Origin: HLUCCA09 sp965277275
GTDB taxonomy: Bacteria > Pseudomonadota > Alphaproteobacteria > Rhodobacterales > Rhodobacteraceae
Length of the DNA: 64,000 bases
Direction: 5' to 3'
Assembly (NCBI GenBank): GCA_965277275.1
Contig: CBDICG010000002.1
Location: forward strand, 2,914,001 to 2,978,000
Part shown: one piece after another, positions 26,032 through 34,549 of the stretch
How positions within the stretch are numbered: the first letter of the stretch is position 1
How the letters are laid out: each line of letters starts with the position of its first letter
Notes under the pieces: generated by a model
Seen by the model: the letters and a program-made list of their open reading frames with translations, nothing else
Told to the model about the DNA's origin: nothing
Databases searched by the model: none
Position numbers and translations under genes: made by a program

Positions 26032-26958
26032 ATGATCCCCCAGTCCAAGCCGACCTCCTTTCAGGACATCTTGCTGCGTTTGCAGGTCTACTGGGCCGGG
26101 CAGGGGTGCGCTGTTCTGCAACCCTACGACATGGAAGTCGGTGCCGGGACCTTCCATCCCGCAACGACGCTGAGGGCCCTTGGCCCGAGGTCCTGGGCGG
26201 CGGCCTACGTTCAGCCGTCGCGACGCCCGACGGACGGGCGCTACGGCGAGAACCCGAACCGGCTGCAACACTATTACCAGTTTCAGGTTCTCATCAAACC
26301 GAGCCCCCCGGACCTGCAGGATCTCTATCTCGGGTCTCTCGAGGCCATCGGGGTCGACTTTGCCCTCCATGATATCCGTTTTGTCGAGGATGACTGGGAG
26401 AGCCCTACTCTGGGGGCATGGGGCCTCGGATGGGAGGTCTGGTGCGACGGTATGGAGGTCAGCCAGTTCACGTATTTCCAGCAGGTCGGCGGCCATGAAT
26501 GCAAGCCGGTCTCGGGCGAGCTGACATATGGGCTCGAGCGTCTTGCGATGTACATCCTCGGGATCGACCACGTGATGGATATGCCGTTCAACACGCCACA
26601 GTCGCCTGCCGCGCTGAGCTATGGCGACATCTTCCGGCAGACCGAGCAGGAATACTCTCGCTTCAACTTCGATGTGGCCAATACCGAGGTGTTGCTGCGC
26701 CACTTCGAGGAAGCAGAGGCAGAGTGTGCCGCAATCCTCGCCGCGCCCGCCGAAGATCCCAAAACCGGCAAGCGCATCGTCATGGCGCATCCGGCTTACG
26801 ATCAGTGCATCAAGGCCTCCCATATCTTCAACCTGCTCGATGCCCGTGGAGTGATCTCCGTCACGGAGCGACAGGCCTATATCGGCCGTGTCCGCGCGCT
26901 CGCCAAAGCCTGTGCCGACGCCTTCCTCCAGACGGACGCAGGCGGAGCGGCCGCATGA
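26032..26958 (+). CDS. glyQ: Glycyl-tRNA synthetase alpha subunit
   Basis: GlyQ is the catalytic subunit of the bacterial alpha2beta2 glycyl-tRNA synthetase. The 308-residue protein has class II motifs: SFQDILLRLQVYWAGQGCAV, QPYDMEVGAGTFHPATTLRA, YVQPSRRPTDGRYGENPNR and EVSQFTYFQQVGG. The ATG at 26032 begins the family N-terminus. The stop overlaps the next gene as ATGA. The beta subunit gene glyS follows after two intervening genes. Confidence 0.97.
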   Translation: MIPQSKPTSFQDILLRLQVYWAGQGCAVLQPYDMEVGAGTFHPATTLRALGPRSWAAAYVQPSRRPTDGRYGENPNRLQHYYQFQVLIKPSPPDLQDLYLGSLEAIGVDFALHDIRFVEDDWESPTLGAWGLGWEVWCDGMEVSQFTYFQQVGGHECKPVSGELTYGLERLAMYILGIDHVMDMPFNTPQSPAALSYGDIFRQTEQEYSRFNFDVANTEVLLRHFEEAEAECAAILAAPAEDPKTGKRIVMAHPAYDQCIKASHIFNLLDARGVISVTERQAYIGRVRALAKACADAFLQTDAGGAAA

Positions 26959-27884
26959 ACGCTGTCCCTGAGCGGGCTGCGCAATTTGCCTTTCCGCAGC
27001 AGCACAAGCCCGAGGGGCGGAGCTGGCATGTGCACATCGGTGCGCACAAGACGGCGACAACCCACCTGCAGGACTGCCTCACAGAGGCTGAGCCGCAGAT
27101 CAGTGCGGCGGGAGGCGCTGTGCTCCTGCCGTCGACCCTGCGCCCATGGGCGGACGCGATGCGGTGGCGGCCATCCGGGGTCGAGGGCGTGCGCCATGCC
27201 CTGCGCCGTCGCTACCGCTTGCCGGGGCGCGTGCAGGCAGGGGTTAGCGATCGCAAACGGATCGTCGCGTCGGAAGAGGACATTCTCGGGCAGGTGGCGG
27301 ATCTCCTTTGCGATCCGATCTACCCGGACCTCTCGTGCCTTGACCTGCTGAAGCACTCGGCAAAGCGAGAGCCGCTCACCCTTTATGTTTCTGTTCGCAG
27401 CTATGACACGCTCTTAACCTCTGCTTTCTTCGAACTTCTGCGTGTCCGTGGCGACGCAAAGGCGTTGATTGACGCGCGCGTGCGCGCATTCGATCAAGGT
27501 GCGGCTGGCTGGCCCCAGCTCTTTGCCCGGATCCGAGATCGGGTGCCGCAAGCAACGGTCAGGTTCTGGCGCTACGAGACCTATGTCTCTCGACCCGAGG
27601 CCATTGTGAGCGCGCTTGCAGGCTGTCCGTTGCCGGGGCTCGCCTTGCCCGCCAACCCGGAGAGAACCCGCTCCCCCGCGATCTCGGTGCTGGCGGAGGT
27701 GGATGCCTTGGATCCCGACCTGCCGCATCAGGAGCGATTTGCAAGGGTGCGCGAGATCTACCGTGCCCACCCGGCCACGACCCCGCCCCAAGTGCTTGAC
27801 CCGGACACGTCGGAGCGATTGGCATCCCGCTACCGGGCGGACCTCGAGGCTCTCAAGCAATCATGGTCAGAGATTTCGGCATGA
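26955..27884 (+). CDS. Sulfotransferase-like P-loop protein
   Basis: The 309-residue protein starts with HVHIGAHKTATTHLQDC. GAHKTATT corresponds to the 5'-phosphosulfate (P-loop) motif of PAPS-dependent sulfotransferases, where GxxKTGTT is usual. A later segment, LYVSVRSYDTLLTSAFF, resembles the 3'-phosphate-binding region of the same fold. No signal peptide is visible. The ATG overlaps the glyQ stop (ATGA), and the gene sits between glyQ and a DUF6446-like gene. The acceptor is unknown, and an unrelated P-loop role is possible. Confidence 0.7.
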   Translation: MNAVPERAAQFAFPQQHKPEGRSWHVHIGAHKTATTHLQDCLTEAEPQISAAGGAVLLPSTLRPWADAMRWRPSGVEGVRHALRRRYRLPGRVQAGVSDRKRIVASEEDILGQVADLLCDPIYPDLSCLDLLKHSAKREPLTLYVSVRSYDTLLTSAFFELLRVRGDAKALIDARVRAFDQGAAGWPQLFARIRDRVPQATVRFWRYETYVSRPEAIVSALAGCPLPGLALPANPERTRSPAISVLAEVDALDPDLPHQERFARVREIYRAHPATTPPQVLDPDTSERLASRYRADLEALKQSWSEISA

Positions 27885-27903
27885 CACGAAAGGTGGCACC
27901 CGC

Positions 27904-28425
27904 ATGAATGGCAAGGTCGTCGGCATTGCGATCCTCGGTGTTGCGCTGCTTGCGGGGATCAAGCTGTTCTATCTCGAGCATTTTTACTGGTACGACATCG
28001 AGTACGAAGGCACAGGCACGATGCGCCTGACAACGGGCGATGGCGCAGCGGAGGACGTGACGGTGATCGCGCTGCAGCACGCCGAGGGCGCGTCCTCCCC
28101 GCTGAAGTACCGTGCCTGCTTCGAAGTGGAGCCGTCGCTGCTGGATCGGCTCGATGCGTTTGCCCCGGCGCCCGATGCGGCCCCTACCGTCGCGCCCCGC
28201 CCGTTCACCTGTTTCGACGCCGCCGAGATCGCCGAGGCGCTGGAAAGCGGCACGGCTACGGCTGTGCTGGGCATCACCAACCAGCCCTATGGGATCGACC
28301 GTGTTGTGGCTGTCACCGATGCAGGCAAAGCCTTTGCCTGGCACCAGATCAATCGCTGCGGCGAGCGTGTGTTCGACGGTGATCCGCCGCCCGAAGGCTG
28401 CCCGCCCCCTCCCCAGACCGAGTAA
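27904..28425 (+). CDS. DUF6446-like membrane-anchored protein
   Basis: The 173-residue protein has one N-terminal membrane segment (KVVGIAILGVALLAGIKLFY) and a periplasmic domain with three cysteines (RACFEVE, FTCFDAA, NRCGERV) and a proline-rich end. From memory, Rhodobacterales commonly carry a DUF6446 gene between glyQ and glyS, and this one has the expected place and size. The ATG at 27904 is 19 bases after the sulfotransferase-like gene and 3 bases separate its stop from glyS. Function unknown. Confidence 0.7.
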   Translation: MNGKVVGIAILGVALLAGIKLFYLEHFYWYDIEYEGTGTMRLTTGDGAAEDVTVIALQHAEGASSPLKYRACFEVEPSLLDRLDAFAPAPDAAPTVAPRPFTCFDAAEIAEALESGTATAVLGITNQPYGIDRVVAVTDAGKAFAWHQINRCGERVFDGDPPPEGCPPPPQTE

Positions 28426-28428
28426 GTC

Positions 28429-30588
28429 ATGCCCGACCTTCTGATTGAACTCTTCTCCGAAGAGATCCCCGCCCGCATGCAGGCCCGCGCCAGCGCTGAT
28501 CTTCAGCGCCTGATGACGGATGGCATGGTCGAGGCGGGTTTGACCTATGCTGCGGCCCGCGCCTACGCCACTCCGCGCCGGCTGGCCCTCCATGTCGAGG
28601 GTCTCACCTCCGAAAGCCCGACAACGCGGGAAGAGCGCAAGGGCCCCCGCATCGATGCGCCGGACAAGGCAATCGAGGGGTTCTTGCGGTCGACTGGGCT
28701 CAGCCGGGACGATCTGGAGCAAAGGGACACACCAAAGGGCGCGGTGTTCTTTGCGCAGATCGTGCGCCCCGGCCGGCCCGCGGCAGAGGTCGTGGCCGAG
28801 GTGCTGGAGGCCGCAATCCGTGGGTTCCCGTGGCCGAAGTCCATGCGCTGGGGTGGCCCGGAGGATCCGGGCCGGGGAACCTTGCGCTGGGTACGGCCGC
28901 TCCAGTCGGTTCTGTGCATCCTGACGGACGACACCGGCGCCGCCATTGTTCCCGTTGACGTCGAAGGCTTCCGGGCAACGGATCGGACCCGCGGCCACCG
29001 GTTCATTGCGCCCGACGCGTTTTCCGTCAGCGGATTTGATGACTACACTCAAAAGCTGAAACGCGCCCGCGTGATGCTCGACCCGGTCGAGCGCGCGGAA
29101 ACGATCTGGCACGACGCGACCACGCAAGCCTTCGCCCAGGGGCTCGAGGTCGTAGAAGACAAGGGGTTGCTGGCCGAAGTGGCCGGGTTGGTCGAATGGC
29201 CTGTCGTCCTGATGGGCCAGATCGCCGACGCTTTTCTCGATCTGCCCGCAGAAGTGCTGCAGACGTCCATGAAAGAGCATCAGAAGTTCTTTTCGGTGCG
29301 CGAGCCGCTTTCTGGCCGGATCACGCGCTTTGTGACCGTCGCCAACCGAGAGACGGACGACGATGGGGCGACGATCCTAGCAGGCAACCGGAAGGTGCTT
29401 TCCGCACGCCTCGCAGACGCAAAATTCTTCTGGGAGAACGATCTGCGCGTGGCGCGGGCGGGCATGGGCGACTGGCTTGACAAGCTGTCGAACGTGACCT
29501 TCGAGCGACGGCTCGGCTCCCAAAAGGCGCGGATCGAGCGCATTGCCCTGCTCGCACGGGAGATTGCCCCGCCCCTGGGCGCGGATCCCGACGTTGCCGA
29601 AGAGGCCGCGCGGATCTGCAAGGCCGATCTCGCCTCCGAGATGGTCTACGAGTTTCCCGAATTGCAGGGCACGATGGGCCGGTACTATGCCCGGGAGGCC
29701 GGCCTGTCGGAGGACATCGCGGAGACTTGTGAGGCGCACTACAAGCCGCTTGGCCCTGCGGATACGCTTCCCGGGGGGGCGGTGTCCCGCGCCGTGGCAC
29801 TGGCCGACAAGATCGACCTCCTCGCGGGGTTCTGGGCCATCAATGAAAAGCCCACAGGATCCAAGGATCCGTTCGCCCTCCGCCGCGCAGCCCTTGGCGT
29901 GCTGCGGATCGTGTTGGATGGCGCAGGAGTGCGGATGAACCTTCTCGGGCACATCGGCACGCACCTGAAGCGCGTCGATCACGCCATGGCGCGGAACAAT
30001 GGACCGCGAGAGGAAGACGGCGGGTCTCTTGCGGCGGAAAATCAGGGCGCCGATCCGCGTGCAAGCGATCTCCTGTCTTTTCTCCATGAGCGCCTCAAGG
30101 TTCACCTGCGAGACGAAGGGCTGCGCCACGACGTGCTTGATGCGTGTCTGGCAATGCCGGGTGCCGACGACGTGTCACTGCTCGTCCAGCGTGCCCGCGC
30201 ACTCCATCGGGAGCTTGCGACCGAGGACGGCGAGAACCTGATCCAGGGGTTCAAACGGGCCGCCAATATTCTTGCGCAGGCCGAAGCGGCTGATGGAGTG
30301 GCCTATGAGTTCGGCCCGGATATCAAGTTCGCCGAAGTGGAGGAGGAGCGCGCCCTGTTCAGGGCGCTCGACGCCGCCGAGCACGAGATCGCCGCGTCGC
30401 TCGCGGTCGAGGACTTCAGTGCCGCCATGGAACAAATGGCAGCCCTGCGTGCCCCGATCGACGCGTTCTTTGAGACGGTTCAGGTCAACACCGAGAACCA
30501 GATCGTCCGCCGCAATCGGCTGAACCTCTTGCATCGCATCCGCGAGATCTGCTCGCAGGTTGCCGATCTTGCGCAACTCGACGGTTAG
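28429..30588 (+). CDS. glyS: Glycyl-tRNA synthetase beta subunit
   Basis: GlyS is the tRNA-binding subunit of the alpha2beta2 glycyl-tRNA synthetase. The 719-residue protein opens with PDLLIELFSEEIPARMQ, the family hallmark (LLIELGTEELP type), continues through PKSMRWGGP and MKEHQKFFSVRE, and contains the HD-like segment and a DALR-type C-terminal anticodon region. The ATG at 28429 lies three bases after the DUF6446-like stop. Confidence 0.96.
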   Translation: MPDLLIELFSEEIPARMQARASADLQRLMTDGMVEAGLTYAAARAYATPRRLALHVEGLTSESPTTREERKGPRIDAPDKAIEGFLRSTGLSRDDLEQRDTPKGAVFFAQIVRPGRPAAEVVAEVLEAAIRGFPWPKSMRWGGPEDPGRGTLRWVRPLQSVLCILTDDTGAAIVPVDVEGFRATDRTRGHRFIAPDAFSVSGFDDYTQKLKRARVMLDPVERAETIWHDATTQAFAQGLEVVEDKGLLAEVAGLVEWPVVLMGQIADAFLDLPAEVLQTSMKEHQKFFSVREPLSGRITRFVTVANRETDDDGATILAGNRKVLSARLADAKFFWENDLRVARAGMGDWLDKLSNVTFERRLGSQKARIERIALLAREIAPPLGADPDVAEEAARICKADLASEMVYEFPELQGTMGRYYAREAGLSEDIAETCEAHYKPLGPADTLPGGAVSRAVALADKIDLLAGFWAINEKPTGSKDPFALRRAALGVLRIVLDGAGVRMNLLGHIGTHLKRVDHAMARNNGPREEDGGSLAAENQGADPRASDLLSFLHERLKVHLRDEGLRHDVLDACLAMPGADDVSLLVQRARALHRELATEDGENLIQGFKRAANILAQAEAADGVAYEFGPDIKFAEVEEERALFRALDAAEHEIAASLAVEDFSAAMEQMAALRAPIDAFFETVQVNTENQIVRRNRLNLLHRIREICSQVADLAQLDG

Positions 30589-30600
30589 TAGAAATCCTCC

Positions 30601-30626
30601 ATGCTTCTTCTTGCTTCAAATACCGC
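30601..30626 (-). repeat. Short dispersed intergenic motif, reverse copy
   Basis: CTTCTTCTTGCTTCAAATAC just after glyS is the reverse form of the copy at 30671-30706. The two arms match at about 19 of 22 positions and could fold into a long hairpin between glyS and the PPDK-like gene. Confidence 0.55.
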
Positions 30627-30670
30627 AAGGCCGCACTTTCTCGTCAAGCGTGGCGCTTGAGTTTTTTAGT

Positions 30671-30706
30671 GCCTTCGGCGACGGTATTTTCAGCAAGAAG
30701 AAGGTG
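30671..30706 (+). repeat. Short dispersed intergenic motif, copy 2
   Basis: The sequence includes CGGTATTTTCAGCAAGAAGA in GC-rich flanks. It pairs with the reverse copy at 30601-30626 and resembles the copies at 22051-22080 and 34403-34440. Confidence 0.55.
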
Positions 30707-30784
30707 AGGGGCGCGGCGATAGGTGGCGGTTGCAAGGACGCGCGCGCGGCGTAAGGTGCGGGCGCGCGATGGAGGTGCGCCGCA

Positions 30785-33382
30785 GTGCAGCAAATGAGCG
30801 CTTTCAAGGATTTCACGTTGGTAACACCCGAAGCTCGGGTGGCCGTTGCTGCCCATGGAGGCCGCGCCAAATGTCTGCAGCGCCTGCTCCGGCTCGGCGT
30901 GCCGGTGCCGCGTACAGTGGCGCTCTCGTTCTCGGAGGTCCATCGAATTGCCGAGGGGCATCCGGTCGATGCGGGCCGCCTGCTGGCGGCCTTCGGGCGG
31001 GCGCCTCTCGTTTCCGTTCGCCCGTCTTCCGCCGATCCGGATTGGGGCGGGCCGCGGGCAGTGCTCAATATTGGCATGTGCGATGCCAAACGCGACGGAT
31101 TGGCAGAAACCCTCGGCGAGGTGGCGGCCAACGGGCTCTACCTGCGGTTCATCCTGGCTTATGCGCAGGAAGTTGCGCGGCTCGACCCAGAGCCGTTCGA
31201 GCATGCCGCCGATCTGGGCGGTGCTGAAGCCGTTCGTGCTGCCCTTGAGGTCTACGAGTCGGAGGCGGACGAGCTTTTTCCCCAGGATCCCGCACGGCAA
31301 TTGTCGGACGTCTTGCGCTCGATGGCTCGGGCCTGGGAAGGTACTTCCGCGCGGCTTTTGCGCCAGGCGCGGGGCGCCCCCATGGACGCTGGTCTGGGCC
31401 TTGTCGTGCAGGCCATGGCGCTGGGGATGGGGCCGGGGGAGAGCGGCGCCGGCGTGATCCGGAGGATCGACGTGGTCACCGGCGCGCGCAAGGTCTCCGG
31501 GCGGTACTTGCGCCAATCCGTCGGGCGCGATGCGCTTGGACGGCGGGAAGAGGCGCTTTTTCTCGCACGCGATGAGCGCGGCCCGTCCCTTGAGAGCGAA
31601 GAGCCCGAACTCTTTGGCGCGTTGACGGGATTTGCAGAGACGTGCCGGATGCGTCTGCGCGAGGAAATGGAGATCGAGTTCACCATCCAGAACGGCGATC
31701 TGCTGGTGCTGGACGCGGTCCGCGTACCTCGATCCGCGCGAGCGGATGTCAGGGTCGCGGTGACCCTTGCCGAAGAGGGGATTCTGACCCCGCAAGAGGC
31801 CGTCTTGCGGATACCGCCGCGCGCGTTGCCGGAGCTCTTGCACCGCCAGGTTGACCCCAAGGCGCCTCGCAGGGTTGTTCTGCGAGGTATGGCGGCGAGC
31901 CCGGGCGCGGCCGTTGGCAAGCTCGTTTTTTCTTCTGAAGCCGCGCAAGCGGCGGCGGCGCAGGACGAAGCGTGTATCCTTGTACGCCGCGAGACGGGCC
32001 CCGAGGACATTCGGGGCATGCATGCCGCACGCGCTGTCCTGACCGAACGCGGTGGCATGACCAGCCACGCTGCCGTGATTGCAAGGGGTCTTGGGTTGCC
32101 GGCCATTGTCGGCGCGACGGGGCTGCGGCTCTCGCAGCGCGAGCGGATGCTGACGACGCCCTCCGGAACTGTCTTGCGGGAAGGGGATATCCTGACCGTC
32201 GACGGATCGGCGGGGGAGGCTCTTTTGGGCGAGGTTGCGATGCTCGAGGCGGCCCTCGATCAGCCGTTCCAGCAGCTTCTGACATGGGCGGACGATGCGC
32301 GCGATATCGGTGTCCGGGCCAATGCAGATACCCCTGAAGACGCCAGAATGGCACAAGGCTTCGCGGCGGAAGGTATTGGCCTTTGCCGTACCGAGCACAT
32401 GTTCTTCGAGCCGGCGCGCCTGACCGTGATGCGGGAGATGATTTTCACTGACAGTGAGGTCGACAGGAGGGCTGCGCTCGAGCGGCTCTTGCCGATGCAG
32501 CGCGCGGATTTCGTCGAGCTCTTCGAGATCATGGCGGGCAAGCCCGTGTGCATCCGCCTGTTCGATCCTCCGCTCCATGAATTTCTGCCGTCCGATCGAG
32601 AGGGCATCCGGGCGCTGGCCGAAGCGCTGGATCTGCCGCTGTCGGATGTCATGCACCGGATCGATGCGCTGAGCGAATTCAACCCGATGCTTGGGTTGCG
32701 CGGCGTACGGCTTGGCGTGACCCTTCCCGAGATCTACGACATGCAGGCCCGAGCAATCTTCGAGGCGACCCAGGAGGCATCGCGACGGACGGGTGCCGCG
32801 GTGGTACCTGAAATCATGATCCCCCTTGTTTCCGCCCGGCGGGAAGTGGAGCTGGTGAAGGGCCGGATAGATGCCGTGGCGGTCGCGGTGCGCAACGAAA
32901 CGCGCGATACGTTCGACTACCGCTTGGGCGTCATGGTGGAGACCCCGCGGGCAGCGCTACGCGCCGGTGAGATCGCATCGCATTCCGCGTTTCTGTCGTT
33001 CGGGACGAACGATCTGACCCAGATGACCTACGGTTTGAGCCGGGATGACGCCGGTCGCTTCATGGGGACATACGTGGCTCAGCAGGTTTTTCCGGAGGAC
33101 CCGTTTCATACCCTGGATCGCGATGGCGTCGGGGAGTTGCTCTTGCTCGGAGCTGCCCGGGGCCGGACCACGCGCCCGGACATCACGCTGGCGGTTTGCG
33201 GCGAACATGGCGGCGATCCCGACACCATCGCCTTCTGTCGCGAGGCTGGGTTCGACTATGTGTCCTGCTCGCCGTTTCGTGTGCCTATCGCGCGGCTCGC
33301 GGCTGCACACCTTGCGCTCAACGCGGCCGGGAACGACGCGGAGTGCATTGCCGATCCAGAGGACGCGCAGGCTGCGATCTAG
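30785..33382 (+). CDS. PEP-binding, degenerate pyruvate phosphate dikinase-like protein
   Basis: The 865-residue protein has the C-terminal two-thirds of pyruvate phosphate dikinase: the phosphohistidine domain (ERGGMTSHAAVIARGLGLPA, with the active His) and the PEP/pyruvate TIM barrel ending in AVCGEHGGDP and FDYVSCSPFRVPIARLAAAH. The N-terminal ATP-grasp part is degenerate. The GGKGANL loop reads GGRAKCLQRLL, and the RSGA-SMPGMMDT segment reads RPSSADPDWGG. The GTG at 30785 has GGAGG nine bases upstream; an ATG at 30794 is too far from it. It probably binds PEP, but ATP-dependent dikinase activity is doubtful. Confidence 0.8.
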   Translation: MQQMSAFKDFTLVTPEARVAVAAHGGRAKCLQRLLRLGVPVPRTVALSFSEVHRIAEGHPVDAGRLLAAFGRAPLVSVRPSSADPDWGGPRAVLNIGMCDAKRDGLAETLGEVAANGLYLRFILAYAQEVARLDPEPFEHAADLGGAEAVRAALEVYESEADELFPQDPARQLSDVLRSMARAWEGTSARLLRQARGAPMDAGLGLVVQAMALGMGPGESGAGVIRRIDVVTGARKVSGRYLRQSVGRDALGRREEALFLARDERGPSLESEEPELFGALTGFAETCRMRLREEMEIEFTIQNGDLLVLDAVRVPRSARADVRVAVTLAEEGILTPQEAVLRIPPRALPELLHRQVDPKAPRRVVLRGMAASPGAAVGKLVFSSEAAQAAAAQDEACILVRRETGPEDIRGMHAARAVLTERGGMTSHAAVIARGLGLPAIVGATGLRLSQRERMLTTPSGTVLREGDILTVDGSAGEALLGEVAMLEAALDQPFQQLLTWADDARDIGVRANADTPEDARMAQGFAAEGIGLCRTEHMFFEPARLTVMREMIFTDSEVDRRAALERLLPMQRADFVELFEIMAGKPVCIRLFDPPLHEFLPSDREGIRALAEALDLPLSDVMHRIDALSEFNPMLGLRGVRLGVTLPEIYDMQARAIFEATQEASRRTGAAVVPEIMIPLVSARREVELVKGRIDAVAVAVRNETRDTFDYRLGVMVETPRAALRAGEIASHSAFLSFGTNDLTQMTYGLSRDDAGRFMGTYVAQQVFPEDPFHTLDRDGVGELLLLGAARGRTTRPDITLAVCGEHGGDPDTIAFCREAGFDYVSCSPFRVPIARLAAAHLALNAAGNDAECIADPEDAQAAI

Positions 33383-33687
33383 CGGGTCTTTGCCACAAAG
33401 CTGGTAAAGTATCGGCAAGATTCTGCCGATATGCATATGAAGTAGGCATTTTTTGGGCAATTTCGGCGCTTGCGGGCACCTGCCACGGTTTACACTTTCT
33501 TAAACATTAGGTTAGGCGATGCGTCGGCTCGGGCGAGCGCGATTGCGCCGCGGTGCGGGTAGGAAAGAGCTGGGACAGGCCGGTCGCGGGATCGCTCGCG
33601 CTCTTTCACGGAAACCGACCGAGACCCGCCGGACCTTGATGGTTCGGCATTTCCCTCTGCGGCGAAGCCGAAACGAAAGTTGTTGCC
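33383..33687. other. Intergenic region with one hairpin
   Basis: These 305 bases lie between the PPDK-like gene and a cell-wall hydrolase gene. Besides the inverted repeat at 33410-33431 I see no supported gene; the latter part must contain the hydrolase promoter. Confidence 0.4.
33410..33431 (+). terminator. 8-bp inverted repeat after PPDK-like gene
   Basis: TATCGGCA AGATTC TGCCGATA is a perfect 8-bp stem with a 6-base loop, 27 bases past the stop. There is no T-run, so it may be an operator rather than a terminator. Confidence 0.4.
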
Positions 33688-34377
33688 ATGCCTTTTGTGC
33701 GTTCCGCTGGTATTGCGGTCTGTTCCGTTCTCGCGCTGTGCTTTGCAGCACTTCCCGGGCGTGCCGATGTCTTCCTGTCGACATCGACGTTGCCCGCGTC
33801 GCAGATCTCTCCCGAGCTGGATGGCGCCGTGGAGGCGCCTGCGTTGGAGGAGCGCCTCGCGTCGCTCTTGACCGAAGACGTCATGGATTTCCGGGCGGAG
33901 GGCGGCGTGCGGGCGTCGCTGCCCGAAGGGCGCATTCGCTACAAGCGCGGGTGGGTCGATTCCCTACCCGCGTCGAGCGGAGGCGAAGAGTGGCAGTGTC
34001 TGACCCAGGCGCTTTATTTCGAAGCGCGCGGCGAGACGATCAAGGGGCAGTTCGCCGTCGCCGAGGTCGTGCTGAACCGGGTCGACAGTGCGCGCTATCC
34101 CGACAGCGTGTGTGGCGTGGTCAATCAGGGCACCGGGCGCAAGTACCAGTGCCAGTTCACCTTCACCTGTGACGGGTATGCCGAAGACGTTCGAGAGCCG
34201 CGGGCGTGGGACCGTGTTGGCAAGGTTGCACGGCTGATGCTGGATGGCGCGCCGCGGGTCCTCACAAGCGGCGCGACGCACTACCACACAAAGGCGGTCA
34301 ACCCGCGCTGGGCGCGTACCTATCCGCGGACGGCGACGATCGGGGTGCACCACTTCTACCGCTCGCCGCGTTCGTAG
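33688..34377 (+). CDS. Cell wall hydrolase, SleB family
   Basis: The 229-residue protein has a signal peptide (AGIAVCSVLALCFAALPGRA) and a C-terminal SleB/CwlJ hydrolase domain: CLTQALYFEARGETIKGQFA, VAEVVLNRVDS, VCGVVNQG, QCQFTFTCDG, and GATHYHTKAVNPRWA. The Glu in YFEARGE is the catalytic residue of this fold. It is expected to cut peptidoglycan in the periplasm. The ATG at 33688 directly precedes the signal peptide. It is upstream of glmM on the same strand but separated by a repeat-containing gap. Confidence 0.92.
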   Translation: MPFVRSAGIAVCSVLALCFAALPGRADVFLSTSTLPASQISPELDGAVEAPALEERLASLLTEDVMDFRAEGGVRASLPEGRIRYKRGWVDSLPASSGGEEWQCLTQALYFEARGETIKGQFAVAEVVLNRVDSARYPDSVCGVVNQGTGRKYQCQFTFTCDGYAEDVREPRAWDRVGKVARLMLDGAPRVLTSGATHYHTKAVNPRWARTYPRTATIGVHHFYRSPRS

Positions 34378-34402
34378 CACGCGCCTGTGCGCAGGGCAGG
34401 AC

Positions 34403-34440
34403 GCTCCGCGGGGGATATTTTTGGCACAATGAAGGGGCGC
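34403..34440 (+). repeat. Short dispersed intergenic motif, copy 3
   Basis: GGGGATATTTTTGGCACAAT followed by GAAGGGG lies between the hydrolase gene and glmM. Its layout matches the other copies in the window, and similar GC-flanked TATTT...GATGAAG stretches are frequent between Rhodobacterales genes as I recall. Confidence 0.5.
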
Positions 34441-34549
34441 GTCGCGCGCTTTGCTCTGGTCGCGGCCTGAATTGGCAGGCAGGGATACGCTCGAGGCCGG
34501 GCCGCAGGGACGGATCCGGACACGACCGGCGAAGCGGGAAGTGGGATTG

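Noticed and set aside
30644..32656. Long minus-strand open frame opposite the PPDK-like gene
   Set aside because: It mirrors a gene with phosphohistidine and PEP-binding motifs; the reverse product is Arg/Pro/Gln-rich.
33499..33518. TTAA-like pair before the hydrolase gene as a CtrA box
   Set aside because: The spacing is eight bases and the second half is TTAG, so it does not fit TTAA-N7-TTAA.
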